From the NCBI RefSeq assembly GCF_000316665.1, contig NC_019678.1, positions 6,510,001 through 6,574,000 of the forward strand: 64,000 nt of DNA, in the 5' to 3' direction. This DNA comes from Rivularia sp. PCC 7116 (lineage in GTDB: Bacteria; Cyanobacteriota; Cyanobacteriia; Cyanobacteriales; Nostocaceae). A program made the position numbers and the translations under genes. The notes beneath the pieces were generated by a model, which had not been told where the DNA came from, searched no databases, and worked only from the letters and a program-made list of their open reading frames with translations. Of the stretch, positions 8,841 to 19,600 are shown in pieces. The stretch's first letter is position 1; each line of letters starts with the position of its first letter.

Positions 8841-11348
8841 ATGAGTACCCAATACTTATGCAAAAACCAACTAAGACGGGCTAAAGTCCTCAGTAAAAAT
8901 ATATTAAACGGAATTGATTATTTAGAGGTTGGAGCAGATAGGAAAACACTGCTTGTATATTTTTTACATAATCTTCCGGGTGTTGCTCAAGAAGATTCGG
9001 TACCTGCAAATTCCAATGCTTTAACGGCAGACAATATTTTAATTACTGGTGGCATAAGGGTTCGTAGTATTGTTGTTGAGTCTGTAACTTCGTTTGAGAA
9101 TCTTTTGACTGTAAGGGTGAGTGGTAATAGTGATTTTTCTACTTATACTCTAAAGTTAGTTGATTCTGATGGTATAACTGCTCCTAAAGGTTTTGATTCT
9201 CAACTTTCTCAGGTAGATTTTTCTTTCTGGGTTGAGGATAGAAGCGAGTTTGACTGTAAAACTCCGGATGCGCCAACGGAGAAACAACCACCTCCACCTT
9301 TTATTGATTATCTTGCTAAGGATTACGCTAGCTTTCGCCGTTTGATGCTGGATAGGCTGGCAGTTACCGTACCGGATTGGCAAGAGCGCAATCCCTCGGA
9401 TATTGGTATTTTGCTTGTAGAAATTTTAGCTTACGGGGCAGATCATCTCAGCTATTATCAAGATGCTGTGGCGACGGAGGCTTATTTAGGTACGGCTCGC
9501 AAACGGGTTTCGGTGCGTCGTCATGCGCGAATGTTGGACTATTTTATGCATGATGGTTGTAATGCTCGTGCTTGGGTTGTACTAGAGGTAGAATCTAAAT
9601 CTCAGGCTGATGGGTGTATTTTGCAGGCAGCCGTTAACAGCCTGAAACTACAAGAAAATAAAATCAAGACTCGTTTTTTAACAAAAATCAATTTAGCTAA
9701 AATTCAAGGGGAAAAAGATGATATTGGCGTGCGGATTAAGCCGGAAAAATACGAAGAATTATTAAATCAACAGCCGCAAGTCTTTGAACCGCTTCACGAT
9801 ATTACTTTATATGCTGAACTTAACAAGATTAATTTTTATACCTGGGATAACGAACAATGTCGATTACCCAAGGGAGCAACTAAAGCAACTTTAGATTTTT
9901 GCGATAAGCCACAACTTTGCAAACAGCTTGAAGGTAGGGTGCTAATTTTTGAAGAAGTTAAAAATCCTCAAAATGGAGATTGCTTTGATTTCGATCTGAC
10001 TCATCGTCATGCGGTACGGTTAACCAAGGTGACAGAAACTACAGACGCTCTTAACGATGATAGAAAATTATTGCTGGTGGAATGGGCGGTTGAAGATGCC
10101 TTACCCTTTGATTTATGGATTTCTAATTTAGATAGTAAAGGGGCGCAAATTGAAAATATTAGTATAGTTCGCGGTAATGTGGTTTTAGTGGATCGCGGTC
10201 AAACTGTAGAAGGTGATGATGCAGATTTGGGTACTGTTCCCCAACAGGGTAAGTACCGTCCTTTATTGCAATTTGGTCCTTTGACTCAACAAGGATACGT
10301 CCGGGATAATCGCGATTTATGGGTAACTTTTAACCCTGAAGCTTCTGCAACATCGGCAATGAATTGGGAAATGCGCGATGTGAAACCGAGTATTTCTATA
10401 TGGGAACTAGGAAAACGACAAATTCCCTGGTTTTCTCAGCAAGATTTACTTAATAGCGATAGATTTTCACGAGAATTTGTTGTAGAAACCGAAGACGATG
10501 GACGTACCTACCTGCGTTTCGGGGATAACCAGTTAGGAAAAAGACCGACACCGGGAACCAGCTTTCAGGCAATTTACAGAATTGGCAATGGTAAATTAGG
10601 TAACGTTGGTGCCGATACTATCAGCCATGTAGTTACCGATATTGATGGTATTACCAAGGTATACAATCCCTTACCAGCCCAAGGCGGTACCGAACCAGAG
10701 GCTATTGAAAAAGCCCGTTTGGATGCACCCCAAGCATTTCGTACCCAGCAACGCGCCGTCACTGCATCCGACTACGCTAACGTTGCACAACTTTACAAGG
10801 GTGTTAAGAAAGCAATAGCTAACCGCCGCTGGACGGGAAGTTGGTATACCATTTTTATAACTGTAGACCGAGAACAAGGGCTACCAGTAAATGAGGATGA
10901 AACTTTCAAGGATAATTTGCGTAATTTCTTGGAAAGCTTTCGTCTCGCCGCACACGATTTAGAAATTGAAGGTCCCCGCTATATTCCTTTAGATATAGCG
11001 ATGACGGTGCATTTATTACCCGATTATTTCCGTAGCAGCGTCAAAACAGCGCTTTTAGAAACTTTCAGTACTTCGGTATTATCCAACGGTAAATTAGGCT
11101 TCTTCCATCCTGATAATTTTACCTTTGGGCAACCAGTATATCTGAGTCAGGTTGTAACTACAGCCATGCAAATACCCGGAGTCAGTTCCGTTGAGTTAAC
11201 AAAATTTCAACGCTGGCAACAACCATCCAATCGGGAATTAGAAAACGGTCAAATTCCCTTTGATAGATTGGAAATAGCCCGTGTTGACAACAATCCTAAC
11301 GCCCCCGAAAACGGACAAATTGTATTCAATATGAAAGGAGGAAGGTGA
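8841..11348 (+). CDS. Putative baseplate assembly protein, J-like (Afp11-type)
   Basis: This 835-residue protein belongs to the 'putative baseplate assembly protein' family related to P2 gpJ/T4 gp6. It has the central motif 'DIGILLVEILAYGADHLSYY' (about residues 190-209) followed by TARKRVSVRRHARML. The conserved C-terminal block starts at 'QGGTEPEAIEKARLDAPQAF' and continues RAVTASDYANVA, the J-like signature. It probably forms part of the baseplate wedge ring. Unlike the next gene, it has no propeller inserts, so it serves as an internal control for the inserts there. The start at 8841 follows an AACTAAC repeat and has no clear ribosome-binding site. Confidence 0.88.
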   Translation: MSTQYLCKNQLRRAKVLSKNILNGIDYLEVGADRKTLLVYFLHNLPGVAQEDSVPANSNALTADNILITGGIRVRSIVVESVTSFENLLTVRVSGNSDFSTYTLKLVDSDGITAPKGFDSQLSQVDFSFWVEDRSEFDCKTPDAPTEKQPPPPFIDYLAKDYASFRRLMLDRLAVTVPDWQERNPSDIGILLVEILAYGADHLSYYQDAVATEAYLGTARKRVSVRRHARMLDYFMHDGCNARAWVVLEVESKSQADGCILQAAVNSLKLQENKIKTRFLTKINLAKIQGEKDDIGVRIKPEKYEELLNQQPQVFEPLHDITLYAELNKINFYTWDNEQCRLPKGATKATLDFCDKPQLCKQLEGRVLIFEEVKNPQNGDCFDFDLTHRHAVRLTKVTETTDALNDDRKLLLVEWAVEDALPFDLWISNLDSKGAQIENISIVRGNVVLVDRGQTVEGDDADLGTVPQQGKYRPLLQFGPLTQQGYVRDNRDLWVTFNPEASATSAMNWEMRDVKPSISIWELGKRQIPWFSQQDLLNSDRFSREFVVETEDDGRTYLRFGDNQLGKRPTPGTSFQAIYRIGNGKLGNVGADTISHVVTDIDGITKVYNPLPAQGGTEPEAIEKARLDAPQAFRTQQRAVTASDYANVAQLYKGVKKAIANRRWTGSWYTIFITVDREQGLPVNEDETFKDNLRNFLESFRLAAHDLEIEGPRYIPLDIAMTVHLLPDYFRSSVKTALLETFSTSVLSNGKLGFFHPDNFTFGQPVYLSQVVTTAMQIPGVSSVELTKFQRWQQPSNRELENGQIPFDRLEIARVDNNPNAPENGQIVFNMKGGR

Positions 11349-11514
11349 GCAGTGAACAGTGAGCAGTGAGCAGTTAATACCATAAGTGGGAATTAGGTAT
11401 TGGGGATAGAAAGTTAGGAGTTAAAAGTTATAGAATTTTGGATTTTAAATTGAGAGTGAGTAGTGAGTAGCAAGTAAATAATTACCAATTACCAATTACC
11501 CATTACCAATTACC
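11349..11514. repeat. GTGAGCA / ATTACCA heptamer repeats between baseplate genes
   Basis: AGTGAGC units (about 11347-11373) and ATTACCA units (about 11481-11513) fill the gap. They are the same class of short tandem repeat as at 5317 and 8156. They may affect coupling of the baseplate genes, but that is only inference. Confidence 0.7.
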
Positions 11515-14500
11515 ATGACTAATTCAGATTCACCAAAACCAATTTACAACAGACCTGGATTGCCAGCTATAGTTTACCGCGTTGGTGACTATAATTCTTT
11601 TCGGCAGCGTTTGATATCGCAACTATCTAGCCAAATAGTACAAAGCGATACTCCATCGACACGCAGACCTCTGACAAGACTGACAACTCGTTCCAATGAA
11701 GATCCGGCGATCGCGCTTCTTGATGCTTGGGCTGTAGTTGCCGATGTGCTGACGTTTTACCAAGAGCGGATTGCTAATGAAGGTTATATACGCACTGCGA
11801 CAGAACGATTTTCGGTGTTGCAGTTGGCGCGTACTATTGGCTACGAGCTAAGTCCGGGTGTAGCTGCTAGTACTTATCTGGCATTTACTGTGGATGATGC
11901 TATTGAAAGCGTTACTCAAGCCATTGTTCCCCAGGGAACTCCGGTGATGAGTATTCCAACGACAGATGATGAAGTACCCCAAACTTTTGAAACTAGTGCC
12001 GAAATTCTGACGCATCTCGACTGGAATAGTATCCAGCCTAGGTTAAGTAAACCGCAGGTAATTGCTGAAAATATTAATCAAATTTATTTAGAAGGAACTA
12101 GTACCCAACTGCAACCGGGAGATTGGGTTTTATTAGTTGGCAATCAAGAACAAGATATTGAAACTTATTTACTTAATCTGACTGCTGTAGAATTATCGGC
12201 AGATAATAATTACACGTTAATTAGTTGGGAGAAACAATTACCGCAGGCTATTAAAAGTAGACTTCGCAATCCTGAAATTTTCGCTTTCCGCAATTCGGCA
12301 TCGTTATTTGGTAAAAATGCTCCCAATTGGGAAGATATGCCTGATGAAATTAAAAAGGCTGCTGGTGGTACGTTAGCTGGGGGTGTTTTTTGTAGCGAGG
12401 ATAATGGCAGTAATTGGATTTCTGTAAATGATAATTTAGCAAATACAGATATTCTTTGTCTCGCTGCATCTAGTAAAAACTTGTTTGCGGGTACTCCAGA
12501 TAGGGGAATATTTCGCTGGCAGGATGGTAAAAATTGGGAAGCAGTTAATGCTGGTTTGACTAACTTAAATATTCAAGCGCTTTATATTCAACCTGGGAAA
12601 GGATATATATTTGTTGGTACTCCGGGAGGTGGTGTTTTCCGCTCTAAGGATAATGGTGATAATTGGGTTCCGATTCATACGGGAAACGTGCAGGTACAAG
12701 GTAAAGGGGATAATAATTGGCAGTCTGTAAATACAGCTATTCCTAATACCGTTGTGCGTTCGTTATTAACTTATTCAACCACAACAAATTCAGGTACGGG
12801 GACAATTGAAAGTGAAGGTAATAATGTCAGCGGTGAGGGTACAGAATTTACTAGAGAATTTAATGTTGATGATACCATCACAGTAGGGAATGAAAGTAGA
12901 AGAATAACTGAGATTAATTCCGATGTTTCTTTACAAGTAGATAGTCCTTTTATTAGTAATTTAGCTTCTGGTACCTCTTTTACTACTCCTAACCGAGAAA
13001 TAAATTATATATTTGCTGGAACTGATAGTGGTGTTTATCGCTCTCAAGATGCAGGTAAAAATTGGATACCACAAGGTTTATTGGATGGATTATCTGATAG
13101 AGTAATTCGTGCTTTGACTAATGATGAAAGCGATATTTTTGCTGGCACTGATAATGGTATTTATCGTAGTAGTGATTATGGAAAAAACTGGCAGTCAAAA
13201 AGGTTGGAAGACGCAGATAATGTCTTTTCATTAATTAATTATCAACTAGGAGACAAAACTTATCTTTTTGCTGGCACGGATAATGGTGTTTATCGTTCTG
13301 AAGATGAAGGAGAAACTTGGACAACTTTTAACAATGACTTACCAGAAAATATCACAGTTTATGCTCTAGATAGCGATGATACAAATTTATTCGCCGCTAC
13401 TAATGAAGGTATATTTACTTCTACAAATAACGGCGACTCTTGGCAAGAAATTAATCAAGGTTTAACTAAAACTAATATTACTTCTTTAGCTGTTAATCAT
13501 AAAATATTTGCCGGTGCTTTATTTTCAGGGTTTAAAGAAACAGAGTGGTTGGATTTTGAAGTTACGCAACCGGAAATTGATTTAAATACCATTTATCCCA
13601 AAATTTTAGAAAATAGCTGGATTGTTTTATTAAATGAAAATCTGTTTCAAGCTGTTCGAGTAAACAAGGTATCTACTGATTCTGTTAGTAAATTCAATTT
13701 AACATCGGAAGTTACGCAAATTGCTTTTAATAATTCTGTTGATTTAAGCGGTTTTGGTAGACGGAATACTCAAGTATTAATTCAAAGCGAATCTTTAGCT
13801 TTAGCGCCGGAAGTTTTAACGGTGAGGATGCAGCAGGAGAATATTTTTCTTGACCCCATAAATAAAGATAAAATTTATCTGAGTAAATTTATTCCGGATT
13901 TGCAGTCAGATAAAACTTTGATTGTCAGCGGTAAGCATATCCGAGCTATCGCTGAAGATATTGGCGGCTTTTTTGTCTGGAATGCTGATGAAAATAAATG
14001 GCAGCGCCATAATCAAGGTTTAACTAGTACCAATATTCAAGCTTTAGCTGTTGATGAAACAGAAAATGAATATCAATATTATATCGGCACCAGTCAAGGT
14101 GTTTTTCGTTATTTAGATAAAAATCAAACTAATAATCCAATTTGGGAACCTTTAAAAAATCAAGGTTTATCAGATACTGATATACAAGCACTTTGTATTC
14201 CCCAGACTAAAGAACTTTTTGCGGGTACTCCCAGCGGAATTTTTTACTATTCCGATAGCGGATGGGAAGCAAGGAATCAAGGATTGGTACATAAAAATGT
14301 GCAAACCTTGGTAAGTTATCAGGAAGGTGAAACTATTTCGATTTTCGCTGGAACTTTTGACGGTGGGGTTTTTGTTTCTCGGAATAACGGTGAGAGTTGG
14401 AATTCTACTGGTTTAACTAATGCCGATGTGCAAACTTTGGTTGTTAACACAGAAACTGGTGAATTATTTGCTGGCACTTTTCAAAAAGGTATTTTCCATT

Positions 14501-16461
14501 CTGATAATCAAGGTAATAGTTGGCAGCAGTTAACAAATATTGAAAGAGGTACGGGTACGATTTCCAGCGATAATATTACGGTTAAAGGTGCAGGGTTGAA
14601 TTCCCAACAGTTGCAGGTAGGGGATATTATTAATGCTGGGGGACAAACTCGGACTATTGTATCTATTAATAATGAAACCCAAATTATTACAGTTGATACC
14701 GCTTTTCGTCCCGATTTAGCCGAAAGAACTGCTTTTACGATTAATACGGGTTTAACTAATCTCAATATCACTTCGCTGTTGATTCTACCTCAAGAGCAAG
14801 AAACAATTTTGTTTGCTGGTACCGGTGGTAGCGGTGTTTTTCGTTCCCAAGATAACGGTAAAAGATGGCAGCAGGTTAATACAAATCTCCAAGATTTAGA
14901 AATTCGTACTTTAGTAAAGAATTCTAGCAATGAAATATTTTTAGGTACTGCTAGTAAGGGAATTTTTCATTCCGTTGATAATGGCGATTCTTGGCAAGCA
15001 ATTAACGATAATTTAACCAATACCGATATCAAGGCGATCGCTATTTCTTCTAACGATAATAAAGACAATATAATTGCTGGCGGCAATGGAATTTTAATTT
15101 CACAAGATGGTTTTTATACTGTTCCTTTAAATAAGAGCGATTTGCTTTGGGTGATATCGCCGCCAGTAAAAGAAAAATATCTTAAATGGTTGGTGAGAGA
15201 TATCAATGGTTTTGTAGGCAATATTGAAACCATCACCGATAAAGAACTTTTCTTACAGCCTGCCACGGAAGAAGATGGTATTGTCAGTGAAGTTTGTACT
15301 ATCAAAAAACCACCCACAGAGCAGCAAAATCCCGTCATAGTCTTAAAAAAACCTTTAAAATACGCTTACGATCCAGAAACAGTGACGATTTACGCTAACG
15401 TAGTAATGGCTACCCACGGTGAAACCGTTGTTGAAGTTATGGGAAACGGTGACGGTACTATACCCAATCAAAGCTTTATCCTCAAACAGCCGCCGCTTAC
15501 ATATGTACCTGCACCTACAGCCAGCGGTGCTAAAAGTACTTTGGAGGTGAGAGTTAACGATGTACTTTGGGAAGAGGTTGATACTTTATATGAAAAAGAT
15601 ACTCATCTCCAAGGTTATATTATCCGTTTAACTGACGATAATACTCCGGTAATTACCTTTGGAGATGGTGAAAATGGCGCTCGTTTGCCTACTGGGGAAG
15701 AAAATGTTAGCGCTACATATCGCAGCGGTATCGGTTTAGAGGGGCAAGTTGCTCCCGAAAGTCTGACTCAACTAAAAGATAAACCTTTGGGTATTCTTGA
15801 GGTGATAAATCCTTTATCTGCTTCTGGTGCTGCACCTCCGGAAAGTCGAGATGAAGCCAGAGAGAAAGCACCATCCCAAGTGCGTACTTTGGATAGAATT
15901 GTTTCTATACAAGATTTTGAAGACTTTTCTCGCGCTTTTGCGGGTATCGGTAAAGCTCAAGCTGTTCCTTTATGGAATGGGCAAAGTCAATTAGTACATA
16001 TTACTGTCGCTGCTGCGGATGGTTCCCAGGTAGATACAGATAGTAATCTTTATCAACAATTAGTTGCAGCAATTGATAATAATCGCGACCCCATTCAGTT
16101 TGTAGAGGTGGATTCCTACGAGCTGCAATTGTTTAACGTTGAAGCAAAATTGCAGTTTAATCCCCGCTATCAGCAAGAATTACTAATTGAAAATGTGACT
16201 GCATCTTTAAAGGCTAAATTTACCTTTAGCAATCGCAACTTTGGGCAAGATGTCACGGCTGCGGAGGTAATTGCTACCATTCAACAAATTGAGGGAATAG
16301 TAGCTGTGGATTTGGATGCTTTATATAAATTAGGTAGTAGTAAAGGCTTGCAGCAATCTTTGAAAGCTGATTTAGCTCGCTGGGATGAAGAAAATGATAT
16401 TGCTAAACCAGCCCAGTTGTTATTGATAAATCCTCAAGATATTAAATTAACTACGATATGA
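11515..16461 (+). CDS. Baseplate J-type protein with two inserted BNR/Asp-box propeller blocks
   Basis: This 1648-residue protein has a normal J-type N-terminus ('LLDAWAVVADVLTFYQERIA', about residues 69-88) and a normal J-type C-terminus (ITFGDGENGARLPTG, then ESRDEAREKAPSQVRTLDRI). Two long blocks interrupt the matrix: about residues 284-672 and 812-1205. Each has many copies of 'F-A-G-T-x-x-G-V-x-R-S-x-D-x-G-x-x-W', the BNR/Asp-box hairpin of beta-propellers such as Ycf48 and sialidase-like folds. Each block also has one 'GTGTIxSxGxxVxGxGTxF' beta module. Matrix sequence resumes between the blocks (IYPKILENSWIVLLNENLFQ). The J parts should sit in the baseplate; the propellers are probably surface-exposed binding modules. 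The next gene has a similar block. Confidence 0.85.
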   Translation: MTNSDSPKPIYNRPGLPAIVYRVGDYNSFRQRLISQLSSQIVQSDTPSTRRPLTRLTTRSNEDPAIALLDAWAVVADVLTFYQERIANEGYIRTATERFSVLQLARTIGYELSPGVAASTYLAFTVDDAIESVTQAIVPQGTPVMSIPTTDDEVPQTFETSAEILTHLDWNSIQPRLSKPQVIAENINQIYLEGTSTQLQPGDWVLLVGNQEQDIETYLLNLTAVELSADNNYTLISWEKQLPQAIKSRLRNPEIFAFRNSASLFGKNAPNWEDMPDEIKKAAGGTLAGGVFCSEDNGSNWISVNDNLANTDILCLAASSKNLFAGTPDRGIFRWQDGKNWEAVNAGLTNLNIQALYIQPGKGYIFVGTPGGGVFRSKDNGDNWVPIHTGNVQVQGKGDNNWQSVNTAIPNTVVRSLLTYSTTTNSGTGTIESEGNNVSGEGTEFTREFNVDDTITVGNESRRITEINSDVSLQVDSPFISNLASGTSFTTPNREINYIFAGTDSGVYRSQDAGKNWIPQGLLDGLSDRVIRALTNDESDIFAGTDNGIYRSSDYGKNWQSKRLEDADNVFSLINYQLGDKTYLFAGTDNGVYRSEDEGETWTTFNNDLPENITVYALDSDDTNLFAATNEGIFTSTNNGDSWQEINQGLTKTNITSLAVNHKIFAGALFSGFKETEWLDFEVTQPEIDLNTIYPKILENSWIVLLNENLFQAVRVNKVSTDSVSKFNLTSEVTQIAFNNSVDLSGFGRRNTQVLIQSESLALAPEVLTVRMQQENIFLDPINKDKIYLSKFIPDLQSDKTLIVSGKHIRAIAEDIGGFFVWNADENKWQRHNQGLTSTNIQALAVDETENEYQYYIGTSQGVFRYLDKNQTNNPIWEPLKNQGLSDTDIQALCIPQTKELFAGTPSGIFYYSDSGWEARNQGLVHKNVQTLVSYQEGETISIFAGTFDGGVFVSRNNGESWNSTGLTNADVQTLVVNTETGELFAGTFQKGIFHSDNQGNSWQQLTNIERGTGTISSDNITVKGAGLNSQQLQVGDIINAGGQTRTIVSINNETQIITVDTAFRPDLAERTAFTINTGLTNLNITSLLILPQEQETILFAGTGGSGVFRSQDNGKRWQQVNTNLQDLEIRTLVKNSSNEIFLGTASKGIFHSVDNGDSWQAINDNLTNTDIKAIAISSNDNKDNIIAGGNGILISQDGFYTVPLNKSDLLWVISPPVKEKYLKWLVRDINGFVGNIETITDKELFLQPATEEDGIVSEVCTIKKPPTEQQNPVIVLKKPLKYAYDPETVTIYANVVMATHGETVVEVMGNGDGTIPNQSFILKQPPLTYVPAPTASGAKSTLEVRVNDVLWEEVDTLYEKDTHLQGYIIRLTDDNTPVITFGDGENGARLPTGEENVSATYRSGIGLEGQVAPESLTQLKDKPLGILEVINPLSASGAAPPESRDEAREKAPSQVRTLDRIVSIQDFEDFSRAFAGIGKAQAVPLWNGQSQLVHITVAAADGSQVDTDSNLYQQLVAAIDNNRDPIQFVEVDSYELQLFNVEAKLQFNPRYQQELLIENVTASLKAKFTFSNRNFGQDVTAAEVIATIQQIEGIVAVDLDALYKLGSSKGLQQSLKADLARWDEENDIAKPAQLLLINPQDIKLTTI

Positions 16462-16466
16462 ACAAA

Positions 16467-16596
16467 TATAGCGAATTTCAGTTGAGCAGAATAGACTATT
16501 ACCTCACCCAGCCCTCCGGGCACCCCTCTCCTTATAAAGGAGAAGGGAAAAGTCAAGAGAATCGCTGTATTGTACCCAACAGAAAACTGCGATATA
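16467..16596. repeat. Palindromic repeat element (MITE-like), copy 2
   Basis: The left arm TATAGCGAATTTCAGTTGAG (from 16467) pairs imperfectly with the right arm ending GAAAACTGCGATATA. The right arm contains TGTATTGTACCCAACAG, the reverse complement of an arm of the element at 8717-8809. A second CCTCTCC/GGAGAGG hairpin follows at about 16626-16650. The element fills most of the 227-base gap between two baseplate genes. Confidence 0.65.
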
Positions 16597-16688
16597 AATC
16601 AAGCTTAAATTCTCCTCTAAGACACACCTCTCCTTAACAAGGAGAGGGGAAGGGGTGAGGTTTTTCATGTTGACTACCTACCGATATT

Positions 16689-19600
16689 ATGAACCAGCAT
16701 TCATCAGTAGAAAGATTGTATAATTTACTTCCAGCTATTTACCGGATTCGAGACGAAGCTCAAGGGCAGCCGTTGAGAGCGTTGTTGGCGATCGCTGCTC
16801 GGGAAATGCAAGTTTTGGAGGATGACATAGACAATCTCTATGAAAACTGGTTTATTGAAACTTGCGATGAATGGGTAGTACCTTATATTGGCGACCTTTT
16901 AGACGCTCAGGAATTATACGCACAAAATAGTATTAATTATGGTCAGCAGCAGCGACGAGCTTATGTTGCTAACACCATTGCTTATAGAAGACGTAAGGGT
17001 ACTGCTCCTGTATTAGAGCAGTTAACGCGAGATGTTACCGATTGGCGAGCAAGAGCGGTAGAATTTTTTCAGCGTTTGGCTACTACTCAGAATTTAAACC
17101 ATCTACGCCCTAATAATACGACAGTTAATTTAAATCAGTCTGGGCAACCGGAATTTTTGGGTACTCCCTTCGAGCAACAGGTTTCCTACAGTATCAATAT
17201 TGGTGATGCCTTAGAAGGTAGGGGATTTCACAATATACCCAATATTGGTTTATATATTTGGCGGTTGCAAAGCTATCCAATGGAGAAAGCTACGGCAAGG
17301 ATGGTTGAAGGTGGTGAAGTTGATGGGCGTTATTATTTTAGTTGTCTTGGTTTAGAAGACTTTCCTTTATTTAACCAGCCGCAAACTGAAACGGATATTT
17401 TGCATCTAGCTGAAGAAATAAATGTTCCAGCAAAGTTGCGTATTCCACCTTTGAAGAAGGAGATAGAGAATTTATTAAATAAAAAAGAATCCAGCAATAA
17501 TATTGGTTATTTTGATGCGACTCCGGTATTAGAAGTTTTTGTCGATGGGGAAGAATCATCAATTCCTCCGAAAGAAATTTTGATTGCTCCATTGAAGGTA
17601 GAGGATAATAATGATTGGATGTCGGTAAAATGGAATGATTTTGATTCTAATATAAGGGTAGCAATCGATCCAGAATCCGGAAGATTGGCTTTTCCTCCTT
17701 CGCAGTTACCTAGTGAAGTGGAGGTGAGTTATTTTTACGGTTTTAGTGGGGATATTGGTGGTGGCTCTTACCAAAGAAATTTATCGCAGGAAAGTTGTGT
17801 TTGGGAAAGGGAGATTTACCAAGAAAGTTTGGGTAGGGTAATTCAGAATTGGAATGCTTCTGTAGAAGTTTGGAAGTGTTTGCAGCAGGGTAATGGTGTT
17901 GCACTTGGGGAAATTTTTGTTGGTGATTCTGTTTCTTTGCAAGATTATGGATTAAATAACCGCAGGGAAGCAGAGGGAAGAGATGATGAGAAGTTGCAGG
18001 TTATTGTGTCTGATGATGGCGTGATAACTGTTAAAGCTGGGATGGTTAGGGATGAAAATGACAATCCTATTTGTTTGGAAAATGATTGTCAATTGGATGT
18101 GAGCGCTTTTGCTGGAGAATCTTTAATTTTATTTATTACTCATCAACCTGGTTTGGGTTTACCAGATTTACGTGTGGTTAATCATGGTGCCGGGGATGGG
18201 TGGTTATGTTTGGGTGTTGCTTTAAAGGAAGTTTTTGAGAAAACGGAGTCGGTAATTTCGATTCCGGATAATAAAACTTATTTTGGCGATTTAACTATTG
18301 TGATTCCGGCAGATAAAACTTTGAAATTTATGGCTGCCGATGGTTTTCGTCCCCATTTATTAGGTAATTTGTACGTACAGGGGATAACTCCTTTTGGTAA
18401 TAATACTAAAAATATTAACAATCCCGGTGAGTTTATTTTAGAAGGTTTATTAATAGAAGGAAAGCTGACGGTATTACCGGGAAGCTTGAGAAGTTTGCAT
18501 ATAAATCACTGTACTTTAGTTCCAAAAGAAGGCGGGTTGAGGGTTGCAACTTGGGAAGTTGTAGAAGATGATGATAACAACGAAATCTCAGATGATAGTT
18601 GGACATTAATTGCGATCGCTATCTATTTTATTAATGCAATTCGCAGTTTAATCGGGAAGGGTACGCCAGGTAAAAGTTTTAATATATTGCTGAAAATAGC
18701 GATTAAGCAAGCACAATTGGTATTTTCCCAGTTTCGCGAGTTGATTCAATGGCGATGTGTGGATGAATATCCCGTTGCCGATGGTTGTTTGCAACCGGGT
18801 ATGAAAGATAGTCTGAATTATCAATTGGATAATTCGCGATTAACTATCAGCATCTATCGGAGTATTTGCGGTGCCCTACATTTAGCTGAAACTGTTCCCA
18901 CTTTGTTGATAGAAGAAAGCATTATTGATAATAATTTGGGTGCAGATACAACTGCCGATATAGAAAAATTAGTTGCCATTGATGCTTCAGGTACTGCTGT
19001 AGAGCAGTTGCAATCAAGTACTGTTTTTGGCACAACTAAAGTACGTAGCTTAGAAGCCAGCGATAGCATTTTTACTGGTAGAGTCACAACTTTACGCAAG
19101 CAAATCGGCTGTATGCGTTTCTGTTATCTTCCCGATGGCTCCCAAACTCCCCGCCGTTATTTATGTCAGCCGGATAAAGCTTTAGCTGAAGAGTTTGATA
19201 TTAGTAAATTACCATCTGCTATTACTTGTTTAACAATAAATAAAATTGATTCTTCTCATCATCAATTAATTTCCGGTACTTCTGGTAAGGGTTTATTTTC
19301 TTATCAAATTAATCAAGATAATCAAAATCAATGGCAGCCGATAAATAAAGGTTTAGATAATTTCAATATCACGACTTTATTTTATCAGGAACAAGAAATC
19401 TATGCTGGCACAATTGGCGGTGATGTTTTCCGCAGTCAAGATAATGGTAATTCCTGGGAAAGTATTAATCACAAAGAAGAAATAGAACCCAAAAAAGCAA
19501 CGGGTACAATTTCTAGCGCTGGAAGAATCGTAAAAGGAAATAAAACTAATTTTATCCAAGAATTGAAAATTGGCGATATTATTACCGCTAACGGACAAAA

